From positions 1,116,001 to 1,180,000 of the forward strand of contig CBDDTF010000003.1 in the NCBI GenBank assembly GCA_965233705.1: a DNA stretch of 64,000 nt, read 5' to 3'. The translations under genes were made by a program, and so were the position numbers. Under the pieces are notes generated by a model. The model searched no databases. It was not told the origin of the DNA and saw nothing but the letters and a program-made list of their open reading frames with translations. This DNA comes from Algihabitans sp965233705 (GTDB taxonomy: Bacteria; Pseudomonadota; Alphaproteobacteria; Kiloniellales; DSM-21159). This document shows, one piece after another, positions 46,885 through 55,725 of this stretch. The first letter of the stretch is position 1. Every line of letters begins with the position of its first letter.

Positions 46885-48216
46885 CTACTCGATCGCCGGC
46901 CCCATCACCAGATCCGGCAGCCACGTGGCGATGCCCGGGAAGAGGCACAAGAGCAGGATCGCCGCCACCATGCAGCCGACGTAGGGCAATGAGCCCTTGA
47001 GGATGGTCTGCAGGCGGATGTCCGGCGCGATGCCGTTGATGACATAGAGGTTGAGCCCGACCGGCGGGCTGATCAGGCCGATCTCCATGTTGATGGTCAG
47101 CACCACCGCGAACCAGTAGGGGTCGAAGCCGACGGACTCGACGATCGGCAGCAGGATCGGCGCCGCCATCAGGATCACCGCCACCGGCGGCAGGAAGAAG
47201 CCGGCGATCAGCAGGAAGATGTTGATGGCGAACATCAGCACCCAGCGGTTGACCTCGAGCTGGGTGATCCACTCGGCGATCGACTGGGTGATGAAGAGGC
47301 TGGAGAGCATGTAGCTGAACAGGCCGGAGGCGCCGATGATCAGCAGGATCATCACCGACTCCCGGGTGCAGTCGCGCAGCACCGCCCAGAGGGCCTTGGC
47401 CTGCCACATGCGGTAGACCACGACAGCGACCACGATCACCAGCAGCGCCCCGACGGCGGCCGTCTCGGAGGGGGTGGCGACGCCGCCATAGAGCGCGAAG
47501 AGCACGCCCAGGATGATGGCGACGAAGGGCAGCACCCGCGGCAGCGCCGCCAGCTTCTGCGCCCAGGTGTAGACCGTCGGCGTGAGCACCGCCCCGGCGC
47601 CGCTGCGCCAGGTGTCGTAGATCGACCAGGCCATGAACAGCCCGACCAGCATCAGCCCCGGGAGCGCCCCGGCCAGGAACAGCCGGCCGATCGAGGTCTC
47701 GGTGGCGATGCCGTAGACGATCATGGTCACGCTGGGCGGGATCAGAATGCCCAGGGTGCCGCCGGCGGCGATGGCGCCCGAGGCGACGGTGTCCGGATAG
47801 CCGCGCTTGCGCATCTCCGGAATGCCCATCTTGCCGATCGCCGCGCAGGTCGCCGGCGAGGAGCCCGACAGCGCCGAGAAGATCGCGCAGGCCCCGAGGT
47901 TGGAGACCACCAGGCCGCCCGGCACCCGGGTCAGCCAGCGCTCCAGCGCCTCGTAGAGGTCGCTGCCGGCGCGGCTCGAGGCCACCGCCGCCCCCATCAG
48001 GATGAACATGGGAATCGACAGCAGCGCGAAGTTGTTGAGCTTGCCGAACAGGATCTCCGGCAACAGCGTGACCGAGAACCAGCCGTTCCAGTCGAAGGCC
48101 CAGATGAAGCCGATCGACACCACCATCAGGCCGAGCGCGACGGAGATGCCGGAGAAGAGCACCAGAACGGTCGCCAGCGCGACCAGGGCGCCCAGGGTCA
48201 GCGGATCGAATTCCAT
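46885..48216 (-). CDS. TRAP transporter large permease (DctM-type), probable malonate
   Basis: Integral membrane protein of 443 aa with about 12-13 segments. LLSIPMFILMGAAVASS, ACAIFSALSGSSPATCAAIG and AAGGTLGILIPPSVTMIVYG are the DctM signatures. The substrate is inferred from its place between malonyl-CoA decarboxylase and the receptor and MatB genes. It pairs with the small permease 16 bp upstream. Confidence 0.92.
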   Translation of the reverse strand: MEFDPLTLGALVALATVLVLFSGISVALGLMVVSIGFIWAFDWNGWFSVTLLPEILFGKLNNFALLSIPMFILMGAAVASSRAGSDLYEALERWLTRVPGGLVVSNLGACAIFSALSGSSPATCAAIGKMGIPEMRKRGYPDTVASGAIAAGGTLGILIPPSVTMIVYGIATETSIGRLFLAGALPGLMLVGLFMAWSIYDTWRSGAGAVLTPTVYTWAQKLAALPRVLPFVAIILGVLFALYGGVATPSETAAVGALLVIVVAVVVYRMWQAKALWAVLRDCTRESVMILLIIGASGLFSYMLSSLFITQSIAEWITQLEVNRWVLMFAINIFLLIAGFFLPPVAVILMAAPILLPIVESVGFDPYWFAVVLTINMEIGLISPPVGLNLYVINGIAPDIRLQTILKGSLPYVGCMVAAILLLCLFPGIATWLPDLVMGPAIE

Positions 48217-48232
48217 GGCGTCGGGCTCCCGG

Positions 48233-48793
48233 TCAGCGCGGCAGGTCGCGGGTCGCGGCCTCGGCCGCCGCAGCGGCGCCGAGCGCGTCCTCGGGCAGGT
48301 CGAAGGGCTTGGCGCGGCCGCTGAACAGCGCCAGCAGGTCCGCCACGTACTGCAGCGCCATCAGGCCGAAGCCGACCGGCAGCGCCGCATAGGGGATGTC
48401 CAGCGGCACGCCCCAGACGGTGTCGGAGACCCAGTCCCCCTCCCAGGCCTCGTACCACATGTGCGCGCCGTACCAGGTCAGCAGCAGGCAGACCGCCAGC
48501 GACAGCGCCAGGGTCCCGACCGCCAGGGCGTAGCGGGCGCGGCCGCGCAGGTAGATCGGCAGCAGGTCCACGTTCACGTGGCCGCGCAGCTTCTGCACGT
48601 AGGGCATGCCCAGCAGGGTCGCCGCCAGCATGCAATAGGTGACGAACTCGGTCTGCCAGATCGTCGAGGCGTTCTCGACGTAGCGCAGATAGACCATCTG
48701 GCAGACCACCAGGATCGAGACGGCGATCATGCCGGCGGCAAGCAGGCCGCACAGCAGGGAGATTTGGGAGACGAGGCGAAGAAAGACTGCCAT
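48233..48793 (-). CDS. TRAP transporter small permease (DctQ-type)
   Basis: Membrane protein of 186 aa with four segments. QMVYLRYVENASTIWQTEF and LGMPYVQKLRGHVNVDLLP match DctQ. The C-terminus is Ala/Glu-rich. ATG 48793 directly precedes the first membrane helix; a longer in-frame start at 48835 lacks support. Confidence 0.9.
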   Translation of the reverse strand: MAVFLRLVSQISLLCGLLAAGMIAVSILVVCQMVYLRYVENASTIWQTEFVTYCMLAATLLGMPYVQKLRGHVNVDLLPIYLRGRARYALAVGTLALSLAVCLLLTWYGAHMWYEAWEGDWVSDTVWGVPLDIPYAALPVGFGLMALQYVADLLALFSGRAKPFDLPEDALGAAAAAEAATRDLPR

Positions 48794-48899
48794 CGCGCGA
48801 CCACCTTCCGGGCGCTGGGACGTGGCGTGAGGCACACCGGGCCCGGGTGAGCGCGCACCCGGGCCCGGCGCCCCCTTGGGCTGAAGTCGGCTGGCGCGG

Positions 48900-49895
48900 T
48901 TACTCGACCGAGAGTGCCAGATCGAGCAGGCGCTGCCCGCCGGGCACCTCCTCGACGAAGGCCTTGTAGGAGGACTGCCGGGCGATCTCGCGCCAGGCGT
49001 TGAAGTCCGCCTCGCTCATCTCCGCGATCTCGACGCCGTTCTCCTGAAAGACGCGGCGCGCGTTGGCGTCCTGCTTCTTGGCCTCTTCGATGTAGTACTG
49101 CTCGGCCTGTTCGGCCCCGGCCTCCAGCGCGGCGCGCTGCTCCTCGCTCAGGCGGTCCCAGGTGCGCATGGAGATCAGCACCGGCTGGTACATGAACCAC
49201 AGCGCGTAGTCGCCGACCGGCGTGAAGCAGTCGACCTGCTCGTAGATGCGGTAGGACACGAAGCTCGACGAGCTGGTGTTGGCGGCGTCCAGCACGCCGG
49301 TCTGCATGGCGTTGTAGATCTCCGACGAGGCCATGGAGGCGATCGAGGCGCCGGCGGCCGCCAGCATCTGCTCGAAGGACTTGCCGGCCGCGCGGGTCTG
49401 CAGGCCCTGCACGTCCTCCGGCGCGGTGATGCAGGTCTCCTTACCCGCGAAGCCGCCGGCCAGATAGCCGTCGACCAGGATTTTCACCCCGTCGTCCTCG
49501 GCGATCTTCTTGAGCTCGTCCATAAACTCCGACTCGTTGAGTCGCGCCGCATGGTCGTGGCTCTTCACCAGGCCGGGCATCAGGGTGAGGTTGAACTCGG
49601 GGTGGATGCCGCCGGCGTAGGCCAGCGGGAAGACCGTCATGTCGAGCTGGCCGCGGCTGGTCGGCTGCCACTGCTCGCGCGCCTTGAACAGGCTCTGGGT
49701 CGGGAAGATCTGGATCGACAGGTCGACCCCGGCTTCCTCCACATGGGTCTTGATGATCTCGGCCACCTTGTGGCGCACGTCCGCGGTCGACCACTGGTGC
49801 GACAGCCGCAGGGTGGTCTGGGCCTCGGCCGGGCCGGCCAGGCCCGCCGCGGCAAGCAGCGCCGCCGCCGCGGCGCCGGTGAACAGTTTGCGCAT
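48900..49895 (-). CDS. TRAP transporter substrate-binding protein (DctP), probable malonate
   Basis: Periplasmic receptor of 331 aa with a Sec signal peptide (residues 1-25, ending AEAQ). Family blocks are LRLSHQWSTADVRHKVAEII, VQGLQTRAAGKSFEQMLAAA (position of the carboxylate-binding Arg) and NAMQTGVLDAANTSSSSFVS. It is the first gene of the minus-strand operon receptor-DctQ-DctM-MCD and divergent from gntR-matB. Confidence 0.92.
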   Translation of the reverse strand: MRKLFTGAAAAALLAAAGLAGPAEAQTTLRLSHQWSTADVRHKVAEIIKTHVEEAGVDLSIQIFPTQSLFKAREQWQPTSRGQLDMTVFPLAYAGGIHPEFNLTLMPGLVKSHDHAARLNESEFMDELKKIAEDDGVKILVDGYLAGGFAGKETCITAPEDVQGLQTRAAGKSFEQMLAAAGASIASMASSEIYNAMQTGVLDAANTSSSSFVSYRIYEQVDCFTPVGDYALWFMYQPVLISMRTWDRLSEEQRAALEAGAEQAEQYYIEEAKKQDANARRVFQENGVEIAEMSEADFNAWREIARQSSYKAFVEEVPGGQRLLDLALSVE

Positions 49896-50038
49896 CTCCT
49901 CCCTTTCCTTTTTCCGGGCGACGGCCGGCGCTTCTGCCGCGCCTTGCTTCGGCCGTCGCTGCTGCGTCCGCTCGCGGCCGCCGCCCCGGGGACAGAAAAC
50001 GCCCCGGCAGCCGGCTGCCGCGCAAGGATAGTACGCCC

Positions 50039-50099
50039 GTGTATACAAGAAAGCAATTCTTGTATGCAGACTTCGGAGTCATGTATACCTGTCAGCCAA
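50039..50099. promoter_or_regulatory. Three TGTATRC operator-like sites between divergent malonate operons
   Basis: TGTATACA (50039-50046), TGTATGCA (50060-50067) and TGTATACC (50092-50099) occur with centre spacings of 21 and 32 bp, about two and three helical turns. The first two also sit in a larger inverted repeat (GTATACAAG facing CTTGTATGC). TGTATACA-like palindromes are typical of FadR/FCD-type GntR operators. They probably bind the adjacent GntR regulator and control both operons. Confidence 0.7.
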
Positions 50100-50166
50100 C
50101 CAACGGCGGCGGCCGGCGGCGGGTCCGCCGCCCAGGGCGCCCCAGCTTCGGGCGGAGGAGATCGCG

Positions 50167-50937
50167 GTGGCCGCGGAACGGCGGGCCGACCGGATTCGGC
50201 ACACTCTGGAGCAGGAGATCGTCACCGGCACGCTGCCGCCCGGCCAGCGGCTGGACGAGCTGCGCCTGGCCGAGCGCTTCGCCGTGTCGCGCACGCCGGT
50301 GCGCGAGGCGCTGATGCAGCTCGCCGCCAGCGGCCTGGTCGAGATCCGCCCGCGCCAGGGCGCCACGGTGGCGGAGCTGGGCCTCAAGCGCATGGTCGAG
50401 ATGTTCGAGGTGATGGCGGAGCTGGAGGGGCTCTGCGCGCGCCTGGCGGCGCGGCGCATGGGCCAGGCCGAGCGGGCCGAGCTGCAGCGCCAGCACGAGA
50501 GCTCGCGGCGCTTCGCCAGCACCGGCGATCCCGACGCCTACTACGCCGCCAACCTGGACTTCCACGAGGTGATCTACGCCGGCAGCCACAACGCCTTCCT
50601 GGCCGAGCAGACCCGCGCCCTGCGCCAGCGCCTCACGCCCTACCGCCGCATCCAGCTCCGCCGCGCCGGCCGCCTGGCCGACAGCTTCGCCGAGCACGAG
50701 GCAATCGTGCAGGCCATCCTGGCCGGCGACGCCGAGGAGGCCGAGCGGCGCACCCGCCGCCACGTCACCGTGCAGGGCGGCGCCTTCACCGACTTCCTCT
50801 CCACCCTGCCCTTCGGCCCCGGCGCGCTGGCGGAACCGGCGCCCGCCGCTGCGCCCCAAACCGCCGAGCCGGCAACCGGCGACACGGCGGAGACCGACCC
50901 CGCCCGCGACCCGCAAAGACAACGGACCCTGGGATGA
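50167..50937 (+). CDS. matR: GntR-family (FCD) regulator, probable malonate repressor
   Basis: Regulator of 256 aa. The N-terminal winged HTH (about residues 10-72) contains LDELRLAERFAVSRTPVREA and LAASGLVEIRPRQGATVAE. The FCD ligand domain follows, with the metal-binding residues in LDFHEVIYAGSHN and SFAEHEAIVQAIL. It has an Ala/Pro-rich C-terminal tail. GTG 50167 follows GGAGGAG. Its stop overlaps the matB ATG (ATGA), so regulator and enzyme are coupled. MatR in rhizobia has the same position and family. Confidence 0.87.
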   Translation: MAAERRADRIRHTLEQEIVTGTLPPGQRLDELRLAERFAVSRTPVREALMQLAASGLVEIRPRQGATVAELGLKRMVEMFEVMAELEGLCARLAARRMGQAERAELQRQHESSRRFASTGDPDAYYAANLDFHEVIYAGSHNAFLAEQTRALRQRLTPYRRIQLRRAGRLADSFAEHEAIVQAILAGDAEEAERRTRRHVTVQGGAFTDFLSTLPFGPGALAEPAPAAAPQTAEPATGDTAETDPARDPQRQRTLG

Positions 50938-52481
50938 GCGAGAACCTCTACGACATTCTGGCCAAGGGCTTTCCCGCCGACCGCAGCCGCCCCGCGCTGC
51001 GCCTGCCGGCGGCCAGCCTGGCCGCGGCCGACGACCGCATCCTCAGCTACGCCGACCTGGAGGCCCAGGCCGGCCGCTACGCCCGCCTGCTCACCGAGCT
51101 CGGCGTCAAACCCGGCGACCGCGTTGCGGTGCAGACCGAGAAGTCGGCCAACGCCGTCTTCTTCTATCTCGGCGCGGTCAAGATGGGCGCGGTCTACCTG
51201 CCGCTGAACGTCGGCTACACCGGGGCCGAGATCGAGTACTTCCTGGGCGACGCCACCCCGGCCCTGGCGGTCTGCCGACCGGAGGCCGAGGCGGCGATGC
51301 GCGAGATCGCCGCCAGGACCGGCGTGCCCCACGTTCACACCATGGACGACGCCGGCGGCGGCAGCCTGAGCGAGGCGGCGGCGGCGCTGGAGCCGCTGGC
51401 CGAGAGCTATCCGGCCGCGGCCGACGAGCTGGCCGCCATCCTCTACACCTCGGGCACCACCGGCCGCTCCAAGGGCGCCATGCTGACCCACGGCAACCTC
51501 AGCTCCAACGCGCTGGCGCTGAAGCAGCTCTGGGGCTTTCGCGACGGCGACGTGCTGCTGCACATGCTGCCGATCTTCCACGTCCACGGCCTGTTCGTCG
51601 CGATCAACACCACCCTGGCCAACGGCAGCGAAATGGTTTTCCTGCCCAAGTTCGACGCCGAGACGGCGATCGCCCTGCTGCCGCGCTGCAGCGTGATGAT
51701 GGGGGTGCCGACCTTCTACGTGCGCCTGCTGGCCCAGGCCGGCTTCACCCGCGAGGTGGCGGCCAACATGCGCCTCTTCGTCTCCGGCTCGGCGCCGCTG
51801 CTGGAGGAGACCTTCCAGGCCTTCGAGACGCGCGTCGGCCAGCGCATCCTCGAGCGCTACGGCATGACCGAATGCGGCATGATCACCTCCAATCCCTACG
51901 CCGAGACGCCGGGCCGCGAGCGCCGGGCCGGCACCGTCGGCTTCCCGCTGCCCGAGGTGACGGTGCGCGTCGCCGACGAGGACGGCCGGGCGCTCGGCCC
52001 CGAGGAAATCGGCGTGCTGGAGGTGAAGGGGCCCAACGTCTTCAAGGGCTACTGGCAGATGCCCGAAAAGACGGCCGAGGAGTTCCGCGACGACGGCTAC
52101 TTCATCACCGGCGACCTCTCCAAGATCGACGCCGAAGGCTACGTCCACATCGTCGGGCGGGCCAAGGACCTGGTCATCTCCGGCGGCTACAACGTCTATC
52201 CCAAGGAGATCGAGCTGGTCATCGACCAGCTCGACGGCGTGGCGGAATCCGCCGTGATCGGCCTGCCCCACCCCGACTTCGGCGAGGCGGTGACGGCGGT
52301 GGTCAAGCGCTCCGGCGAGATCGGCGAAGAGGAGATCATCGCCGCCTGCGGTCGCGAGCTGGCCAGGTTCAAGGTACCCAAGCGGGTCTTCTTCGTCGCC
52401 GAGCTGCCGCGCAACACCATGGGCAAGGTCCAGAAAGCCGACCTGCGCAAGATCTACGGCGAAACCTTCAAGGCGGCGTGA
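50934..52481 (+). CDS. matB: Malonyl-CoA synthetase
   Basis: ANL-superfamily ligase of 515 aa that activates malonate with ATP and CoA. The P-loop is ILYTSGTTGRSKGAM (residues 169-183). MLPIFHVHGLFVAINTTLAN and VSGSAPLLEETFQAFETRVG are MatB-specific blocks, with GYFITGDLSKID and GRAKDLVISGGYNVYPKEIE at the hinge. NTMGKVQKADLRK carries the catalytic Lys. With malonyl-CoA decarboxylase this turns malonate into acetyl-CoA. Confidence 0.95.
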   Translation: MSENLYDILAKGFPADRSRPALRLPAASLAAADDRILSYADLEAQAGRYARLLTELGVKPGDRVAVQTEKSANAVFFYLGAVKMGAVYLPLNVGYTGAEIEYFLGDATPALAVCRPEAEAAMREIAARTGVPHVHTMDDAGGGSLSEAAAALEPLAESYPAAADELAAILYTSGTTGRSKGAMLTHGNLSSNALALKQLWGFRDGDVLLHMLPIFHVHGLFVAINTTLANGSEMVFLPKFDAETAIALLPRCSVMMGVPTFYVRLLAQAGFTREVAANMRLFVSGSAPLLEETFQAFETRVGQRILERYGMTECGMITSNPYAETPGRERRAGTVGFPLPEVTVRVADEDGRALGPEEIGVLEVKGPNVFKGYWQMPEKTAEEFRDDGYFITGDLSKIDAEGYVHIVGRAKDLVISGGYNVYPKEIELVIDQLDGVAESAVIGLPHPDFGEAVTAVVKRSGEIGEEEIIAACGRELARFKVPKRVFFVAELPRNTMGKVQKADLRKIYGETFKAA

Positions 52482-52489
52482 GGCCGGGC

Positions 52490-52579
52490 GCGGCAGGGAC
52501 CTCTGCGGCAGGGACCTCTGCGGCAGGGACCTCTGCGGCACGGACCTCTGCGGCACGGGCCCCTGCGGCGCGCCTCCCT
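52490..52579. repeat. 15-bp tandem repeat (unit GCGGCAGGGACCTCT), about 5-6 copies
   Basis: Three identical copies, then copies drifting by one to five bases. It starts 9 bp after the matB stop, in the gap before the aldehyde dehydrogenase gene. The period matches the array at 39660 but the sequence differs. Confidence 0.88.
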
Positions 52580-52677
52580 ACCGCACGAGCCCCTGCCGCG
52601 CAGGCGCCCTTGCGTCGCGCGCCGGACTGCGCTTCAAACGACGGTGACGCCATGTCCCGTCCAGACGGAGAGACCCC

Positions 52678-54177
52678 ATGCCGGATGCATCCAGTCTGAC
52701 CTTGCAGACCGACCCGCAGGCGCTGGTGCGCGAGCTGGCCGGCAAGCACCTGATCGACGGCGCCCTGGTGCCGCCGGTCGGCGGCCAGACCTTCGAGGTG
52801 GTCAATCCCGCCACCCTGGAGGTGATCGGCCAGGCCGCCGAGGGCGACGCCGAGGACGTGGCCCGCGCCGTCGCGGCGGCCGCGGCGGCGCAACGGGCCT
52901 GGGCCGAGACGCCGGCGCGCGAGCGCGGCCGCCTGGTCGCCGAATGCGGCCGGCTGCTGGAAGCGCACAAGGAGGAGCTGGCCCGGCTGGTGGCGCTGGA
53001 GACCGGCAAGGCGCTGCGCACCGAAAGCCGGGTCGAGGCCGGCGTGCTGGCCGACGCCTTCGTCTTCTACGGCGGCCTGGGCAGCGAGCTGAAGGGCGAG
53101 ACGGTGCCCTTCAACCCGAAGATGCTGACCGTCACCTCGCGCGAGCCGATCGGCGTGGTCGGGGCGATCATCCCCTGGAACGTCCCGATGATGCTGATGG
53201 CCTTCAAGATCGCGCCGGCCCTGGTCGCCGGCAACGCGGTGGTGGTCAAGTCGGCCGAGGAGGCGCCCTACGCCGTCCTGCGCATCTGCCAGATCATGAA
53301 CCAGGTGCTGCCCAAGGGGCTGTTCAACCTGCTCTCCGGCTTCGGCCCGGAATGCGGCCAGCCGCTGGTCGCCCACCCCCAGGTCGGCAAGGTGACCTTC
53401 ACCGGCTCGGTCGAGGCCGGCAAGGCGGTCTACCGCACCGCCGCCGAGAAGCTGATCCCGGTGACGCTGGAGCTGGGCGGCAAGTCGCCGATGATCGTCA
53501 TGGCCGACGCCGACCTGGACAAGGCCATCGCCGGCGCCATCTCCGGCATGCGCTTCACCCGCCAGGGCCAGTCCTGCACGGCGGCCAGCCGCATCTACGT
53601 CCACCGCTCGCTGCACGACGCCTTCGTCACGGCGCTCAAGGCCAAGGTCGACGCCCTGGTCATGGGCGACCCGCTGGACGAGGCGACCGACATCGGCACC
53701 ATCGTCAGCAAGCAGCAGTTCGAGCGGGTGAAATCCTACATCGCCCAGGGCAAGGCCGAGGGCGGCACCGCCCACCCCTGCTCGCGCGTGCCCGAGGCGG
53801 CGAACCTGGCCGAAGGCTACTACGTGCAGCCGGTGATCTTCACCGACCTGCCGGAGGACTCGCGGCTGATCGGCGAGGAGATCTTCGGCCCGGTGACCTG
53901 CGTGATCGCCTTCGACGACTACGAGGAGGTGCTGGCCAAGGCCAATGACAGCCCCTACGGCCTGGCCGCCACGATCTGGACCCGCGACCTGCAGACCGCG
54001 CTCGACGCGACCAGGCGGCTGGAGGCCGGCTTCGTGCAGGTCAACCAGAACCTGGTGGTGATGCCCAACCTCTCCTATGGCGGCATCAAGCAATCCGGAC
54101 TCGGCAAGGAGGCCTCGCTGGAGGCCATGCTGGAGAACTTCACCCACAAGAAGACCGTCATCTTCAACATGGAGTGA
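52678..54177 (+). CDS. NAD(P)-dependent aldehyde dehydrogenase
   Basis: Enzyme of 499 aa with catalytic Cys300 in RFTRQGQSCTAAS, general-base Glu265 in TLELGGKSP, oxyanion Asn168 in IPWNVPMM and cofactor Lys191 in VVVKSAEEAP. The closest match is to succinate-semialdehyde/betaine-aldehyde-type enzymes, and the substrate is uncertain. ATG 52678 (MPDASSLTL) follows GGAGAG. The FAH-family gene follows closely and probably shares its transcript. Confidence 0.92.
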   Translation: MPDASSLTLQTDPQALVRELAGKHLIDGALVPPVGGQTFEVVNPATLEVIGQAAEGDAEDVARAVAAAAAAQRAWAETPARERGRLVAECGRLLEAHKEELARLVALETGKALRTESRVEAGVLADAFVFYGGLGSELKGETVPFNPKMLTVTSREPIGVVGAIIPWNVPMMLMAFKIAPALVAGNAVVVKSAEEAPYAVLRICQIMNQVLPKGLFNLLSGFGPECGQPLVAHPQVGKVTFTGSVEAGKAVYRTAAEKLIPVTLELGGKSPMIVMADADLDKAIAGAISGMRFTRQGQSCTAASRIYVHRSLHDAFVTALKAKVDALVMGDPLDEATDIGTIVSKQQFERVKSYIAQGKAEGGTAHPCSRVPEAANLAEGYYVQPVIFTDLPEDSRLIGEEIFGPVTCVIAFDDYEEVLAKANDSPYGLAATIWTRDLQTALDATRRLEAGFVQVNQNLVVMPNLSYGGIKQSGLGKEASLEAMLENFTHKKTVIFNME

Positions 54178-54191
54178 GAGGCCAAGTGGGC

Positions 54192-54908
54192 ATGACCGAA
54201 GTCGATCTCGACGAATATCTCTTTCGCCCCGCCACGGTGGTCAGCCTGCCGCTGCGCGGCGACGATGCGCGCTTTCCGGTGCATCGGGTCTTCTGCGTCG
54301 GCCGCAACTACGCCGACCACGCCCGCGAGATGGGCCACGATCCCGACCGCGAGGCGCCCTTCTTCTTCAGCAAGCCGCCGGAGGCGGTGGTCGCGCCCGG
54401 CGCGCCGGTCCCCTATCCCGCCGCCACGCGCGACCTGCACCACGAGGTCGAGCTGGTCGTCGCCCTGTCGGGCGGCGGCCGCGACATCCCGGCCGACCAG
54501 GCGCAGGCGCTGATCCACGGCTACGCGGTGGGCATCGACCTGACCCGTCGCGACCTGCAGGCCGAGGCGAAGAAGCTGGGCCGGCCGTGGGACTCGGCCA
54601 AGGCCTTCGCCGCCTCCGCCCCCTGCTCCGAGGTGGCGCCGGCGGCGCGCATCGGCCACCCGGCGCGCGGCCACATCACCCTGTCGGTCAACGGCGAGCT
54701 GCGCCAGGCCGGCGATCTGGGCCAGATGATCTGGAAGACCCCGGAGATCATCGCGGCGCTGTCGCGCCTCTGGACCCTGCAGCCGGGCGATCTGATCTTC
54801 ACCGGAACGCCGGCCGGCGTCGGCCCGCTCCAGCCGGACGACCGGGTCGCGTGCGAGATCGAGGGCGTCGGCCGCCTGCAGACGGAAATCGCAGCGCCGT
54901 CGACGTGA
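54192..54908 (+). CDS. Fumarylacetoacetate hydrolase family protein
   Basis: Protein of 238 aa. Metal ligands Glu85 and Glu87 (HHEVELVV) and Asp116 (VGIDLTRRD) are in place, followed by KAFAASAPCSEV and FTGTPAGVGPL. It resembles YcgM/FAHD1-type acylpyruvases or oxaloacetate decarboxylases. It starts 14 bp after the aldehyde dehydrogenase stop; an in-frame GTG at 54186 is an alternative start. Confidence 0.92.
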   Translation: MTEVDLDEYLFRPATVVSLPLRGDDARFPVHRVFCVGRNYADHAREMGHDPDREAPFFFSKPPEAVVAPGAPVPYPAATRDLHHEVELVVALSGGGRDIPADQAQALIHGYAVGIDLTRRDLQAEAKKLGRPWDSAKAFAASAPCSEVAPAARIGHPARGHITLSVNGELRQAGDLGQMIWKTPEIIAALSRLWTLQPGDLIFTGTPAGVGPLQPDDRVACEIEGVGRLQTEIAAPST

Positions 54909-54957
54909 CAGGTCCGCAGCGACCGTCGGCCGGACGGGACGGACGGGACGGACGGGA

Positions 54958-54988
54958 CCTGGGGGCCGTGCACGGCGCGGCCCCCAGG
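54958..54988. terminator. Hairpin between converging genes
   Basis: Stem CTGGGGGCCG / CGGCCCCCAG with a short loop follows a small GGGACGGAC tandem repeat (54930-54957). It lies between the FAH-family gene and the minus-strand DUF411 gene and may terminate both. Confidence 0.65.
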
Positions 54989-55025
54989 CGACCCTGCCGA
55001 ACCGGCCGCGGGCCGGACCCCGGCC

Positions 55026-55517
55026 TTACGGCTCGATGTGGGCGTAGGTCTCCAGCGTGCCGTCGGCGGCGAAGCTGATCACGCTGTAGGGCTGCGGATT
55101 CGGCCCCTCCATGCCCGGCGAGCCCACCGGCATGCCCGGCACGCTCAGCCCGCGCACCTCCGGCTGCTCTTCGAGCAGGCGGCTCATCACCTCCAGCGGC
55201 ACGTGGCCCTCGATCACGTAGCCGCCAATCGAGGCGGTGTGGCAGGACTGCAGGGTCTCCGGCACGCCGGCCATCAGCTTGACCGGCCCCATGTCCTCGA
55301 CCTCCTGCACCTCGACCTCGACGCCGGCGGCGCGCACGTAGTCGACCCAGACCTTGCAGCAGCCGCACCAGGGCGACTTGTAGACCTTCATGACGCCGCT
55401 CACGCCGCTCCCGGGCGCAGCGGCGGCGCCGGTCGCCGTCATCGCGGTGGTCGTCAGGGCCGCACCGGCCAGAAGCGGCAGCGCCAGGGCCGCCGCCAGC
55501 ATGCGTCGCGTCACCAT
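55026..55517 (-). CDS. DUF411 periplasmic metal-binding protein (CopG-like)
   Basis: Exported protein of 163 aa with an N-terminal hydrophobic signal (residues 1-34). The DUF411 core MKVYKSPWCGCCKVWVDYV holds the CxCC copper-binding motif. LQSCHTASIGGYVIEGHVP and LSVPGMPVGSPGM complete the family pattern. It is divergent from a copper ATPase gene, with one CueR-like box facing each gene, so a role in copper handling is very likely. Confidence 0.93.
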   Translation of the reverse strand: MVTRRMLAAALALPLLAGAALTTTAMTATGAAAAPGSGVSGVMKVYKSPWCGCCKVWVDYVRAAGVEVEVQEVEDMGPVKLMAGVPETLQSCHTASIGGYVIEGHVPLEVMSRLLEEQPEVRGLSVPGMPVGSPGMEGPNPQPYSVISFAADGTLETYAHIEP

Positions 55518-55604
55518 TGCCAGGCTTGTTCCTCTCGGCTCACGGGCGCCGCCGCCACGGCGGGGCCGCGCCTCGGTCTCTCATGTCCAGGTCGCCAGGA
55601 TGAA

Positions 55605-55624
55605 ACTTCCCGTCACGGGAAGGT
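55605..55624 (-). promoter_or_regulatory. CueR-like operator for the DUF411 gene
   Basis: ACTTCCCGT-C-ACGGGAAGGT is a 20-bp inverted repeat of the CueR type. On the minus strand TTGACC overlaps its outer end as the -35 element. Confidence 0.75.
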
Positions 55625-55672
55625 CAAGCGCCCTTGCGCCTCCCGGGCGGCAAGCCGAACGCTTCGCCCTTG

Positions 55673-55692
55673 ACCTTCCCAAAGGGGAAACC
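55673..55692 (+). promoter_or_regulatory. CueR-like operator for the copper ATPase gene
   Basis: ACCTTCCCAAAGGGGAAACC follows a TTGACC -35 (55670-55675). The spacer to CATCTC (55695-55700) is 19 bp, the long spacing expected for a MerR/CueR-activated promoter. No cueR gene lies in the window. Confidence 0.78.
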
Positions 55693-55725
55693 CGCATCTC
55701 CCCAGTCTGCAACGAAAGGGATGAG

